Shown here one piece after another: positions 1 to 11,900 of a DNA stretch of 64,000 nucleotides. The translations under genes were made by a program, and so were the position numbers. Source of the stretch: Saksenaea vasiformis B4078. Its lineage: Eukaryota > Mucoromycota > Mucoromycetes > Mucorales > Saksenaeaceae. The notes under the pieces were generated by a model. The model was not told where the DNA came from. It saw nothing but the letters and a program-made list of their open reading frames with translations, and searched no databases. Each line of letters begins with the position of its first letter. Position 1 is the first letter of the stretch. The stretch is from positions 248,001-312,000 of the forward strand of contig JNDT01002236.1 of NCBI GenBank assembly GCA_000697055.1. The letters run 5' to 3'.

Positions 1-1159
1 TGCGTTGGCTTTAGTGAAATCCTATCGTGTTTAAGGGTACCAGGTCGTCAGTGTGAGTCCATAAACATACACTGGTGTAATAAATCATGAATACCTACCT
101 GTCGTTGCACTAATTCCCTTAATCGCAAAGAGAACAGATCTGCCATCCATTGTGTCATATCTTCTACAATGCGGTTGTTGAACTTGGTTGCATAGCTATC
201 CATACTGGAAGAAATAATGGAAGAGTACATTGCGCCATGGACTAAAGGTACCGTACACGAGTCATGGATCGTTGCGTACTGATCAAAAGTGCTAGATAAT
301 TGTTCCGCAAGCTGCCGATCAATCGTGGTGTTGATCGAAATAGGTCGACGAGTGACAAGTTGGAAGACAGCATAAAAAAAAGATTTCGTAAATATTTTTT
401 TTTTGATAAGGGAAGGTGCTGTTGTAGACACGTGTAGACATAGTACGTAAGAAATAAATGTGATTTGATGATCACGTCTCGTTTAAAGCATACAACACTA
501 TCAATTCCATTCAATAGTTGCTCCCTGTCGTCGTCATCCGTCACATTCAACAACGTGTCCAGGCCGACTTTTCGCGTTACTTGCTTTGTGGGGCCAACTG
601 CAGTACGTAACTGCTGCTTTCGTCCTCCCTGTTGAAATGGACATATACGGTTGCTCGAACGGCTATGCGTAAATGCAGTGTCAGGTCTGTTATTCCGGAG
701 ACAAGTTGGACAGGGTGTTATCGAGGTTCTCCTCGACATTTCACACCTTAGGCGCGCCGCATCACGCTTTCGAGACTTTTCCTCGTTGGTCTGTCGGCGC
801 TTTTTTTTTCTTCCTGCCAATTGTCGCTGAATGGAAGCTCCACTGGATTCCGGCTGGTTTCCGTCGTCGTCTTCATCGTCACTTTCCTCCTGTTCACTAC
901 GTTGGAAACGTCTGTGCGCTAATATGACCAGACAAATAGAAGATATACCAAACTTCTGGTCAGTTGCGTCTGTGATGCTTTTCACCAATTGTTTCTTACC
1001 CTCCTGTAACTGATTCTGCTGCTGTTTGTACCGCTTTTTGTACATAATGATATCGGACACAGACATTCCATCGTAATTTTCCAGTCTAGGTAGCAAATCG
1101 GCACGGGCAATATTCAGGGAACGTAACAACTCAACCAATATGTCATCAGGTATATTCAT
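1..1159 (-). CDS. Repeat-type hypothetical protein with Cys/His motif, partial and probably frameshifted
   Basis: I do not recognise a function. The start codon lies at 1159 on the minus strand, directly after a TAA. The protein has an N-terminal helical region, an acidic run (EESDDEDDDG), a strongly basic stretch that looks like a nuclear localisation signal (RKKKRRQ) and then a C-x2-C ... H-x-R-S-S-N-x-I-C-P arrangement resembling a zinc knuckle. From memory this resembles multicopy ORFs of Mucorales genomes, but no search was possible. The frame carrying VIIKSHLFLTYYV stops being protein-like near 431, and good coding continues one frame over as FFYAVFQLVTRRPIS. Any GT-AG intron joining them there would be only about 28 nt, so a frameshift is more likely. 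A consensus donor (CAG|GTAGGT) ends the last visible exon at 99, so the gene continues beyond the left edge. Confidence 0.5.
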
Positions 1160-1973
1160 TACTTGTGAATCGTAAAGTTTCTGTATAACAGATCACTGAT
1201 GACAAAGAGAGGAAACAGAGATAACGGACAGCGAGAGGAAAGAGAGACAACGGACAGAAAAAGAGAGAGAAGAGAGATAACAAAGAGAGACAACGAATTG
1301 CGACAGTAGATAGACAGAGAGAGAAGAAGATAAAGGGTAAGTAATGAAAGATCAGAAAATGGTGTCAAAGGGTAAGTGATAAAAAACCAGAAAATGATGT
1401 CAAAGCACAATCATCAAACTAAACTCGTCACATACATTGTTCTCTGGTTAATGCACTGTTCAAAACGTGGACAGTCAACGACAATAAAAAAGTATTGTTC
1501 TTCAATAACGCATATTATTACAAATGCAAGCTGTTGCTTCAGTTAATCCAGTAAGAAGATAATGAAAAGAAGATCGACGCAAAAACCTTATTCCGCTGTA
1601 CTGATCATTACTGCTCAAGTGACAACTATGGTGTTTAGTCTTCACAACACTCACTTTTCATTCTTACAACAAGGAAAGAATGATATTGGATGCTTAACCC
1701 AGGTTTGGAAGTCTGATCTGATCACTTTATTTACTGAATCACATATTCGATCGTCGATACTCAGCACACTTTTCCTGATACCGATTTTTACCTCTGATCA
1801 GAATTCCTCAACGGGGTTTAGAAAAGGAGAGTATGGTGGTAAGTGCGGCTATCTGTAAACTGTGTTCTCAATTAGGAAACAGACATCACTTCGCTGAATT
1901 CGGTTATTTGGAGGAAGTTTTAGCAATATTAGTTCCTGGCCCTTTTTCATACGAATAAACAGTATAACCGACA
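1160..1973. other. Intergenic spacer, no gene seen
   Basis: About 0.8 kb of AT-rich sequence. It begins with a purine-rich tract (GAGA/GACA repeats, about 1196-1330), probably the 5' flank of the minus-strand gene. A 98-codon plus-strand frame at 1562-1858 has no recognisable content. I see nothing else here. Confidence 0.6.
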
Positions 1974-2110
1974 CTATGGAAAATGGGGTTCCTGCTTGAC
2001 TACATTTCCTTAAGAGAAAAATAGCCTATCAGGGTCCCGTACTACCTCAGTTCCCGATAGACTATTTTTTGTTAAGGAAAAATAGTCAAGCAGGAACCCA
2101 ATTTCCATAG
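1974..2110. repeat. 137-bp near-perfect foldback hairpin
   Basis: The two arms are reverse complements over about 60 bp each with only a few mismatches and one single-base indel. The left arm starts CTATGGAAA and contains GTTCCTGCTTGACTA; the right arm contains TAGTCAAGCAGGAAC and ends TTTCCATAG. The loop is about 10 nt. The ends match as terminal inverted repeats, as in a foldback MITE. I could not find a clear target-site duplication. Confidence 0.8.
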
Positions 2111-2641
2111 AGCGAGCCTCATGAACTTCACCTTTTCGACACTCTAGATAACCGATACCTCAGGAGCATTATCCATCACGATATATAGTAGCAATTGTTA
2201 CTCATTTTACAGTCGGTACATTAATCTCCAATCCTGTTTCCTTCAGAAGACAGCTTCACTTTGACTACAACGTCCAGTATCCGTGTCTTTTCTCACTCTT
2301 CAACTTGCTCCTTCGCAAAGTTACCATCGGGTCAGTACTCCTTGCTGTAGAAACCTCTGAATTTTTTGAACGTTACATGACATTGTGTTACACTAGGATA
2401 TGCTTTGATGACCACTCTGTTTGCTTGGACGGCTAATTTGCACGGTCAGTGTTAATGACCAGTCTACTTCTTTGTTTTAAACTCTCGCTTGTTAATGGCG
2501 AATCAGAGTATTAGCTGGGGACAAAATTGTAGAATTTTATTGGCTGTTAACGCTACAGGTATGGTCAGGTGATGAGAAAGTCTTAAGTTCCGAACAAACG
2601 AATAGTCGTGCTGGCACAACTACTCGCCAAGCGTTTCTCCC
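2111..2641. other. Spacer between hairpin and LINE remnant
   Basis: No ORF or RNA gene is apparent. It may contain decayed 5' sequence of the adjacent retroelement, because the reverse-transcriptase frame is closed upstream by a TAG at 2603. Confidence 0.5.
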
Positions 2642-4995
2642 TTGCCACTGTCTTTTGAACACCTTTCCTCATCTCCCCATCACTCAGCTGCTACACCATA
2701 TCTGGAAGATCCCGATAATAACCTTAACCCGTTTCAATTAGACACGGTGCAAGAGGCTATTATGGCCACACCTTCCCGCAAAGCACCAGGGATAGATCAC
2801 CTCCGAGCAGAAATGCTGAAACCACTCATCAAGGTTCTGGCCCCCATTCTTACTGACATGCTCACTCTCTGCTGGCGATGGGGAACTACCCCATGGCAGT
2901 GGCGCGTTGCACAGGTCATCCCAATCCACAAGAAGGGTCCTACTACTGACCCTGCTAACTACCGCCCGATTAGCCTCACGAGCGTAATCCACAAGATCAT
3001 GGAACTATGTTTGAAGAAACTGGTAGCCGAAGCAGTCACCCTAGACCCGGCTCAGGGTGGATTCCGCGAAGCTCGTGGAACACTAGATCAAGCCCTATGC
3101 TTGCATGAATTGTGCAACCTACACAAACGAACTACGGGAAAATCCCGCTCCTCGCCTTCCTAGACATCAAGTCCGCATATGACACTGTTGACCGCAGCAT
3201 TATATGGACTGCTCTGCATAAGTCACAAACCGTCTCTCCGCTGATCACATTACTAAAGAATCTTTTCGATAATGTTTCTGTAGAAGTCCTACTAAGCAAT
3301 GCCACCTCTGCCCGGTTTCACCCCATCACTGGGGTCTTACAAGGATCTGTTCTTTCCCCCTTTCTCTACTCCATCTACATCAATTACCTCCCCCAACATC
3401 TTCGTGACGCAGAAACATCTTTCCAGGACACAGCGCCCACCCATTTCCAAGCACCCGATAATCCTCGATTCATTAGTGGGCAACTCATCAACTGTCTACT
3501 CTATGCAGACGATGTTGTGCTTCTCGGCACCAAGGAAATGATGCCTATACTACTGGAGGCATGTGAACGACACAGTCAAACACTCGGTTATCGATGGAAC
3601 CCAAACAAATGTGTCTTGCTTGACCCAACGCCATCCACTACGGACCCCCCACAGCTGACCCTCTATGGCACAACTATCCCTACTGCATCATCTTTCAAGT
3701 ATCTCGGCATACCGTTCACCGCTTCCGGCTCAATGGATGCGCAACAGTTGATCGACCATAACACCAAAAAAGCCATTCGAAATCTATACGCACTTCGCTC
3801 ATTAGGCCTTAGCCCATCGGGATTCTCACGACTGCTCGCTAGCCGCATATACCAACAGTTTCTGCGCCCATAACTGGAATATGGCTTGGCCATCCACCGA
3901 CTTACAGCAAAACAAGCCAAGCTCCTAGAGGACGCGCAATCCGCCTGCCTCCGTAATATCTATGGTGGTGGAAACGTGCGCACCTCTACCAAGGTCATGC
4001 GACACTTAGCCAATATCCCTCCAATGACGATAAGGATCTCTATTCTCCAGGCCAAATTCTTACTACGTAGCACTCGATTACCAGCCGATGCCCTTTTAAC
4101 CACCATGCTGCCCCTCCTACGTCGCGTACAATCAAGCAGGTACAGCCAACTGAAGGCCACAAGACTATGGCAACGACTGCCTCGACCGCCGGAAAACACT
4201 GACCGAGCCACCTTCAACAAAGAAATACGCGCTCTCCGCCAAGCGGACTACATAGCCACTCGTGATGGCAGGGACGCTGCCCTGTTCTCTGCGTGCCGAC
4301 CAACACTACAGATCGATCCCATTCTCTGGCTACCGATGACCCGACAAGAACGAAGCCGTTGCATTCGGTGGCGTCTCGGCTGGATGCCCAGTGGGAAACC
4401 CTGGACATGTCGCAATTGCTCTCTGAATTCAGGATTAAGCCGCTCCCATGCCACCTTCTGCCTACAAGCCCATCGCCGCCTCAACGTACCCATCATCATC
4501 CTTGACCTGATCTCGTTTGTCCTGAATCAACTCCCCACCCGCCAACCGCGCAAACCAAGCCAGCGACAATACTGGAAAACCACCTGGCCCATTCTATGCG
4601 ACCTCCTCAAGTCCATAGACCGCCTATCACACCCACCAGAACAACACTCAGAGGATCAGTTAGGCCCATCCACCCCTACCACTGATTTCCTCCACTGGCT
4701 TATGCGCTCCCCTCTCTCTCCCTCTGTACCTACCACTTGATCCCGCTCCCCATCATTTTTCCCTTCTCTTCATCTTACAACTTCCTCCCACTACTCTCCC
4801 TCACGTCTACCTCACCCGAACAGATCCTTCTACCTTTCCTCTCCTCGCCCTCCCTCTGTACATCTTTCCCCTTCGCTTTTACCTTTTTTTTTCCTTTGCT
4901 ACAAAGGTTTTTTTCTATTCTTTCTCTCCTAGACCGGGCTAGAGCGGACATACTTAGTTAGCGCCGCGCTCACAGCCATTTAAACAAAAAAAACA
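2606..4995 (+). mobile_element. 5'-truncated, inactive LINE (non-LTR) retrotransposon
   Basis: The element consists of a broken reverse-transcriptase ORF, a pyrimidine-rich 3' stretch (about 4740-4930) and an A-rich 3' end near 4984-4994. No endonuclease domain or first ORF precedes the RT and no LTR is visible. The RT box order and terminal Cys/His segment fit a LINE, not an LTR element. The 5' boundary is uncertain. The 3' end abuts the TIR repeat beginning near 5010. Confidence 0.8.
2642..4740 (+). pseudogene. LINE reverse transcriptase, disabled by a frameshift and a stop
   Basis: The conserved RT blocks appear in order: APGIDHLRAEMLK, the YRPISL block, the GGFREARG block, LDIKSAYDTVD, GVLQGSVLSPFLY, the catalytic LLYADDVVLL and KYLGIPF. 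A C-terminal segment rich in Cys and His (CRNCS ... SHATFC) follows, as is usual after LINE RT domains. Reading runs in one frame from 2642 to about 3135 and then needs a single-base shift in the run gggaaaatcc near 3131-3140. The second frame is interrupted by TAA at 3871-3873, in the middle of a conserved segment, and continues to TGA at 4738-4740. Two independent lesions and no initiation codon show this copy is dead. This is a host retroelement, not a viral gene. Confidence 0.88.
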
Positions 4996-5009
4996 TTTTA
5001 ACCGAGTTT

Positions 5010-5230
5010 TTACGCTACTCTATATAAATTTTACGTCCATCAAGAGCCAGGTTTGCGCTAAAGAAGGGATGAGATATGTGGTTTATCAGTATATAAATTG
5101 GCGATAAAATAATGCTGTACTTACATCAACTTAGTTCCCAGATAGACGTAAAATTTATTCGAGCGGCATAAAAATTCATTCATGGTTAGTAAATGGAAGA
5201 TACTTTGATGCCAACTCCGAGGGGTATCGC
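5010..5230. repeat. TIR repeat family, copy A
   Basis: The core 5025-5157 (133 bp) is bounded by inverted repeats: TAAATTTTACGTCCATC on the left and GATAGACGTAAAATTTA on the right. Left flank ACGCTACTCTAT and right flank ATAAAAATTCATTCAT plus TAGTAAATGGAAGAT are shared with the copies near 14.9, 47.9 and 56.7 kb. The copy lies between the LINE 3' end and the ALG1 start codon, so it occupies the likely ALG1 promoter. Confidence 0.8.
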
Positions 5231-5333
5231 CCTCTACGCAGTTGCTGGTTTTGATTTTTCCCGTGATTTTTCAAATCCCGCTGCAGGTCAAGGGCAAAGT
5301 TGCCCCAAGCGCGATGCACTCATTACCTTCTCT

Positions 5334-7098
5334 ATGCTGGATCTTCCGGACACTGGTAATTTTTCCTTGAGCGGTGTGTTATTGGCAGTTCTGTGCTTGT
5401 ATGTGTTGGCCGGACGTCTCGCTCGCATCTATGCGTTCGATCAGACTGGTTCATTCCCGCAGAGGCAGCCAAGAGTCCAAGTGGTAGTTTTGGGGGACAT
5501 TGGACGATCGCCCCGCATGCGGTACCATGCCGTGTCACTTGCGGATTCTGGATGCACGGTGGATCTCATTGGTTATTCAGGTAAAGATGTCCTATTGTTT
5601 TCGTCATGAGTTGCTTAGTGCTGGGATTCCAGACACTCATCCTGGAAGTCGCATTGTCACGAACCGCCGCATTCGTATACGCCGTATTCGTCAAGCATGG
5701 TCTGTTCCTGAGGGATGTCCAAAGCTGTTCTATCTGATCTGGGCGCCTTTCAAGGCCGTGTTTGTTGCGTTACAATTGATCTGGATGATGGGCTGTATTA
5801 CTCAAACTCCTAATTTTATTCTCGTGCAGGTTAGAAAAAAATTAAATCGGTTGGAATCTTATTGATTTCGGGATAACTTTTTCAACTTTTTTTTATAGAA
5901 TCCGCCGGCAATACCCACGCTGATCATCGCGCGTTGTATCGCGTTTGCACGACAAGCGTGGCTCGTTATTGATTGGCATAATTTTGGCTATTCTATTCTT
6001 GGTGTTAAGCTTGGAATGCAAAACCCCGTCGTGCGGTTTGCCAAGTGGTACGAACAACGGTGGGGTAGCAAAGCCTATGCTCATCTTACAGTAACGGACC
6101 GTATGAAGAAGGAATTGGCAGCATGGGGAGTCGAGTAAGCGGGTCACTGTGGGTCTGTGTGCAAACTGTTTTAATGCAAATGGATATAGAGGAAAATTGA
6201 TTACATTTAAGGATCGGCCACAAGCGCATTTTGAGCGTTTGTCATTGGAAAGGATACACAAGGTAAGGTTGATCGGAGGAAGAAAAAAAATGGGCTCATC
6301 ATTGGGGGAATAAGTTTTTGTTATCCTACCGCCTGCAAGATATTGTAAGGCGCGAAACGTTGGACGCGGACACGTTTTTAGGTCGTATGAATGACGACGA
6401 TACCCTGTTGACAAAAGCGGGGACAAATGACATTATACTCCGCTCGGATCGACCGCGACTTATTGTATCATCCACATCTTGGACGGAGGATGAAGATTTC
6501 TCTATTTTGTTAAAAGCAGTAGAGATCTATGAAAGCCGTGCTACGGAGGACTATCCCAATCTACTGTTTGTTATTACGGGCAAGGGACCACTTAAGAGCA
6601 TGTATGAACAAAAGATATCAACGATGAAATTGGTTAAGACACGGATCATCACGGCATGGTTGGAGACACACGAATACCCTCTCTTACTAGGTAGCGCAGA
6701 TCTTGGTATTTCCCTCCATACCAGTTCTAGCGGAATGGATCTACCTATGAAGGTGGTTGATATGTTTGGTTGTGGTCTTCCAGTATGTGCGGTTTCATTT
6801 GAATGGTAAGAAATAGTAGGAATCCAATTTACGACAGCATATCAAATGTTTTGTGTAGCTTGGATGAGTTAATAACAGACAACCAAAATGGATTGATATT
6901 TAATACCAGCGAAGAACTCGCAAATCAACTGGTTGTAAGTATCTGTGTGTAACTTTCTTTTGCTTATCCGCAAGGTAGGACTTGTTTGTCACGGAACCTG
7001 AAAGAGTGTCTCAGCTTCGAACCAACGTCATTGCGGAGTATACGGAGAAGACATGGGAAAAGCAACACAAAGATATGCTAGCAGAATTATTTCAATAG
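5334..7098 (+). CDS. ALG1: Chitobiosyldiphosphodolichol beta-mannosyltransferase
   Basis: ALG1 adds the first mannose, from GDP-mannose, to GlcNAc2-PP-dolichol on the cytosolic face of the ER during N-glycan precursor assembly. Deduced exons are 5334-5580, 5633-5829, 5899-6134, 6190-6262, 6315-6805, 6859-6934 and 6979-7098, giving 479 residues, the usual size. The N-terminus has one membrane anchor ([16 protein letters not shown]) followed by the GT-B start [13 protein letters not shown]. Further family blocks are [38 protein letters not shown] and [18 protein letters not shown] with the downstream [10 protein letters not shown] chose the ATG at 5334 because an in-frame upstream start at 5193 lies inside the TIR repeat flank and would add an unrelated leader. 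Introns are 44-69 nt. The identification rests on many conserved blocks. Confidence 0.93.
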
Positions 7099-7673
7099 TT
7101 TTATCATCTCTTTGAATTGTATAGGATTAACAATGTAATTTGAATCCGCCAATTCCCCAAAAGTTTAAACAGTAAGAGAGAGAGAGAGAGGGAGAGAGGC
7201 GAGAAATGAACAAAACTTTGTTCTGCTGCAACGTGATGCAAGGTGACACGCAAAGTTAAGTTGTCAAAATGAACTAGACCAAATTTGAAGAGGCATGAAT
7301 TATGGCACCTCATCCATTTTTAGTTTCATGCGACGTTACCTCCGTTGCTATACAAAAACGGGTTTGTCAAATGCGCAAAATCGAAAGTCCGTTCGTATCA
7401 TAGCGTCATGCTTCCGATGAAATACAAGCAAAAAGAAATGATAAACCTGTGGGAAAGTTTCTTGTGATTGCCATGAACTTGATAGACAAAAAATCTCAGC
7501 CAAAAAAAAGGTTGTGGCCCCGCCATGTCATTTTTTTTTATTTTATTTTATTTTATTTTTTCTGTCGTACCTTTATTTTTCTTCTTCTTCTTCTTCTTCT
7601 TTTACTTTATTCTCTCTTTCTCTGTCTTTCTCCTTCTCTTTGTGTGCGTGTGCGCGTGTATGTGTGTTGTATA
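7099..7673. promoter_or_regulatory. Spacer and pyrimidine-rich 5' leader of the next gene
   Basis: This 575-bp spacer holds a (GA)n tract at about 7166-7200, then a long T/CT-rich stretch (7528-7650) ending in a GTGTGCGTG run just before the ATG at 7674. Pyrimidine-rich leaders of this kind are common upstream of fungal start codons. No gene is seen. Confidence 0.5.
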
Positions 7674-8932
7674 ATGGGGAACCAAACAAGTCGAGTGATT
7701 AGAAAACCAAAGGATCGTTCACATTGTAAACAATCGCATACAAGACGACAAAGTGTTGTGACTATCGATAGTCAATCTCAAGTATCCATCATATCACGAC
7801 CAACAAGCTCTCATTCACATGGAAATTATGATTGGGTTGAAAATACGCCTACCGGTAGCTTGAATTTAACTTCGACAACCTCATCTTCTTCTCCCTCGTT
7901 GGCGTTACACCCAATCCCACGACGCCCCTCCGCTGTAAACTTATTCAATGCAAAACGCAAACAAAGTCTAGCACGCTCGCAAGAAGATCTAAAGGAATTT
8001 GATCGGCTTCAACGCCAGGTAAGCCTATTTTTCCTTATTAAAACTTTCTTTTTGTCGCTAATGCATTTAACATAGCACTATCTTCTAAAAAGCGTCCGTA
8101 AAACAAACGTATGGGCGCCAATAGCATCATCTGGAATCGTGGTTGACGTTGGCAGTGGTGATGGTGTATGGGCATTCGATATGGCCAATCAGTACAATCA
8201 TTTGCAGATCATTGGACTTGATATCCGCCCACCTCTTGAACAACAAGGAACTCCGAAAAACTTGTCGTACGTTGAAGCAGACATTCTTCAGCATTGGCCA
8301 ATCGAAGATGCCTCGGTCGACCTGTAAGTCTCTTGTTCGTTTTTCTTTTTCTTTTTCTGATTTCTTCTATAAAGTATCTTTCAACGTAACATGGGCCAGA
8401 TTATTCAAAAGCATCAATGGGCACACGTATTAGAGGAAATGTTCCGCGTTCTCAAACCGGGCGGCTATATTGAACTTGTGGAAAGTGACCTTTGGCATCA
8501 TAACCCTGGTCCAGTACTGCAAGAATTTGACAAATACTTTAAAGATTACTGTACCGAACTAGAATTCGACTTTGTTTTTACAGAGACGCTGGCGTCCCAG
8601 ATTGAAGGTTGTGGATTTGTAGCAGTCGAACAACGACAAGTGGATATTCCCATTGGGGAATGGCCCCAGGATGCAGGTAGAGCATACTTAGTGCTGGTAT
8701 TATTTTCTGACTTTCAGCTAATGAATCTTTGTTTTCTACAGATCTAAAGCAGTTTGGCTTTATTAACAAAGAAACTCAGAAACAGTTTTTACGAAACAAA
8801 AAGAGCTTTTACACTGCAAAATGGGGTATCTCAACAGAAGATTATGATTCAGCTGTACAACAAGTGCTTACAGAGTTTGAAGATTACCATGGATTTCAGC
8901 GATTTCATTGCTGGATAGCAAGAAAACCCTAA
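7674..8932 (+). CDS. SAM-dependent methyltransferase with predicted N-myristoylation
   Basis: This is a class I methyltransferase of unknown substrate. Exons 7674-8018, 8076-8323, 8375-8676 and 8742-8932 give 361 residues. Residues 1-6, MGNQTS, fit the N-myristoylation consensus (Gly2, Ser6). A Ser/Thr-rich, probably disordered region of about 110 residues follows. The catalytic domain starts with motif I VVDVGSGDGVWAFDMA, then the acidic ribose contact IGLDIRPP, then YVEADILQHWP and VLKPGGYIELVE. This resembles the Methyltransf_25 or LaeA-like families, in which the target cannot be read from sequence. All four exons join in frame. The start was chosen because it opens with the myristoylation motif; longer upstream reading in this frame is low-complexity and has no ATG with such a context. 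Confidence 0.85.
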
Positions 8933-11900
8933 CCTTCGTATACCCACCCGAGAAGAAGAAGAAGAAGAAGAAGAAGAAAAACTACATTTTGTATATTTGT
9001 TTTTGTTTTTGTATTGTGTAAATTTATGTTTTTTTGGTTTTCTTATTTGTCTGTCAGATCTATTGCTTGTTTTCACCATGGTTAAGCGGGAATAAAAAAG
9101 AAAACGCCATCGTGTTTCCAGGATACACGTTGCTATGACCTCCTGTACAAACTTCCGCATCTTGTCTGAGGAGATCTTAACGCGTAAAACAACGTTTACT
9201 CGTGTTGTTCCTCGTCCTCATGGTTAAAACGAATTTTTTTTTCCTACATAAAAGGTCAAAAGAGTTAGTGCGCCTCCCTTGTAAAACACATCACTACAGA
9301 ACTCACACCAGTTACCGGGAAGATGGTATCAGTGTACAAGTCCGATTGAAATGACGTTTTGAATAAAGGCGGAGCCTTTACACGTATTCTGATTCTGAGA
9401 ACAAGCGACTTCCCGCTGTTTCTTTTTTTTCTGCTCCTATTGAAACGGTGTAAAGATCATAATTTTTCTGTAAAATAGCTCTTGGTAGTCTTCCTAAACA
9501 ACTGTACTTGAATTGTTACCCCTTTTGAAATGTCACAAGGTTTGGAAAAAACCCATTGTACACCAGACGGAGTTATAGTTGCTTTCGCCCACTGTTACCG
9601 ACTTGGGCGTAGAATTTAAAACAATGCAACTGTTTGGGGACAACAAGGATAATAGGCTTACTTGCCCCACCTCGCGATTTTGTGCTTAGGTCCCTTGCAA
9701 TATAGGAAAAGTAGTAGTAGTAGAAGAAGAAGAAGAAGAAAACGTCATACTTTATTTTCACCGCGTCGCTGTTATTGAAAAACGAGATATCGTACTTTCC
9801 AAATAAAGGTAACCATCTCTTTTCCCTCAAGTGTACACACATTCTATGGAAATCAAAACCATTTGATAACCAGAATATCGCATCACACGATTTCTTGGTA
9901 CATCAGATTGATACATGGAACCTACGAGTCTACCTACTCCCACAATCTTTCTTCGAAGTATCTATCACTATATAAGGAGCAAGATAGGGGGGCCACACCT
10001 GTATCCCAACGTGCATCCATGGTGGATTAGTATGACAACAACTGTCATATTTATGACGTTATCACCGTCATTGTTAAGGCATTTCGCACTGCTTAGTTGA
10101 TAGTATTATAATATTTGTAATCATCTATACAGGTTTTTACTGTGCACTTGTAAAACTCTATCGAAAATTAGACTCAGGGCCCCGCAAAGCTATCTCATTT
10201 TTTACCCGATAATTCAAGGAAATCTACACTATTCTGTATGAGTCAGGAAAAGATGACTTTCTTTAAATGGATACTTAACTCTATCTGAAGCTGATTCAAA
10301 TAGTTGGAAATCCATAGGTACTAAACGAAAAGGGCATGAAAGGCTAAATGGTTGATCATACGTACTGTGAAAAGTACAATGCATTTGTACATTCAGAAAA
10401 GCATCCTTATGTTCAGAAAGGCGTTCTTACCAATAGTTTATCGAAGCACGTCTACAGGGCAACTGCATGATTACATAAAGACCTCACTATATGGTTTTGA
10501 CTTTTTTTTTGCTCTTTGCCCCTGAGGATTGCTTTTTAACCTTCTATCCTGTTACTGAATCAGCGTGATATATTTGGCAATCTGTATGAAACAGGTACTA
10601 CATACGGCTCAGGACAAGATTGCATTGCGTCCTAAAGAGTAGGCAAAGGACCATCATCAATTCTAGGTGTGGTGAGCCAGGGCTGTAATAGATGGCACAG
10701 CCGAGAAACATTTCCCCTTGGACACTGATTGGGGTGAAACATTCCTTTGAAACATTTTCACGTCTACTGATAGGATTTTAGGATCTGTCGCTGATACAGA
10801 AACACGTTTTACAAAGTATAAAACCTCGAGTTGGTACAAAGGAGAGAAATAGGATATTTGTGCAGCACAAAGCCTTAATAAAGATATGCTGCAATGACGG
10901 ATCAATTGTGTTTGATCCTGACCTGCGCATTACTGCGAAACACGTCCACCAATCATAGGGTAACAATAAAAAATGGAGGCAAACAAAGATTCGTTTCATG
11001 GGCATCCGCTTTCATCAACGGTGGAATGAGCACAAAAGATGTCCAAGATATTCTGTTGTACAGCCGGATTGATTTCTACATTGTTTAGTTTCGTTTCGCG
11101 TGTACAGGGCCCTCATTTGGTTTAACGTATAAAAAGAATTTATTTTTTTTCGTAGCATGATTAGATCTTGGCACGTATATAAACTCGTTGGTCGTGAGAG
11201 AGGTAAGCTAGGAAGTTTAGTCATCTCCATCCATTCTACAGATTCTGCCAAATGATGATGATGTAGGTACCAGCTTGACTGCTTCATGCCTCCCTGATCT
11301 CCGACAACAATGCACTTTTTTGCCCCTCCTTCTTCCCCATCCCAGCATGAAGAAATGCAGATATCCATTTCGCATAGCATTCGATGTACAGAAATCAAAA
11401 ATGTTTTCTTTTAATATGCAAGTTAGGGGTCCACGGCGTGCGTATACATGCTCAATGACAATGTAGTCGTTCTGTTGGTGAATGCATGCATCTCTGAACT
11501 GTCCTAACTCTGCTAGCTCAATATGGGACAATGCATAGGGAGAGTAGACGTTCAAGTGGATAGCCTTTCTTCTTTTGATATTCAACACGATTGAATCCAT
11601 AAAAAGCATTCTCGTTCGACGACAGAAACATGATAATAGAGCCAAGCATTGTCCTACAAAGAGGTGTGATGAGAGAGCATGATGAACGCGGTTGTGGGTT
11701 TTCAGGAAAAGATTCGTATACGTCGTGCAAGCCACGGTGCTTTGTCCTTTCTTTCCCTTTTTCAGCCATTCGTTGTTTTCAACTCATCTTATCGTTTTGT
11801 TAATAATGACGATCAACCTGTCTCGTGCTGCTATTTTGACCACATGGCAATAACAACGTGTGAACACATACAACACGCACCATACGAAATCAGGATGGTC

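Noticed and set aside
4737..4961. 74-codon pyrimidine-rich frame after the LINE
   Set aside because: It is low-complexity LINE 3' sequence, not a gene.
11217..11735. 172-codon minus-strand frame
   Set aside because: It opens with GTG rather than ATG, has irregular composition and no support from splicing or family motifs.
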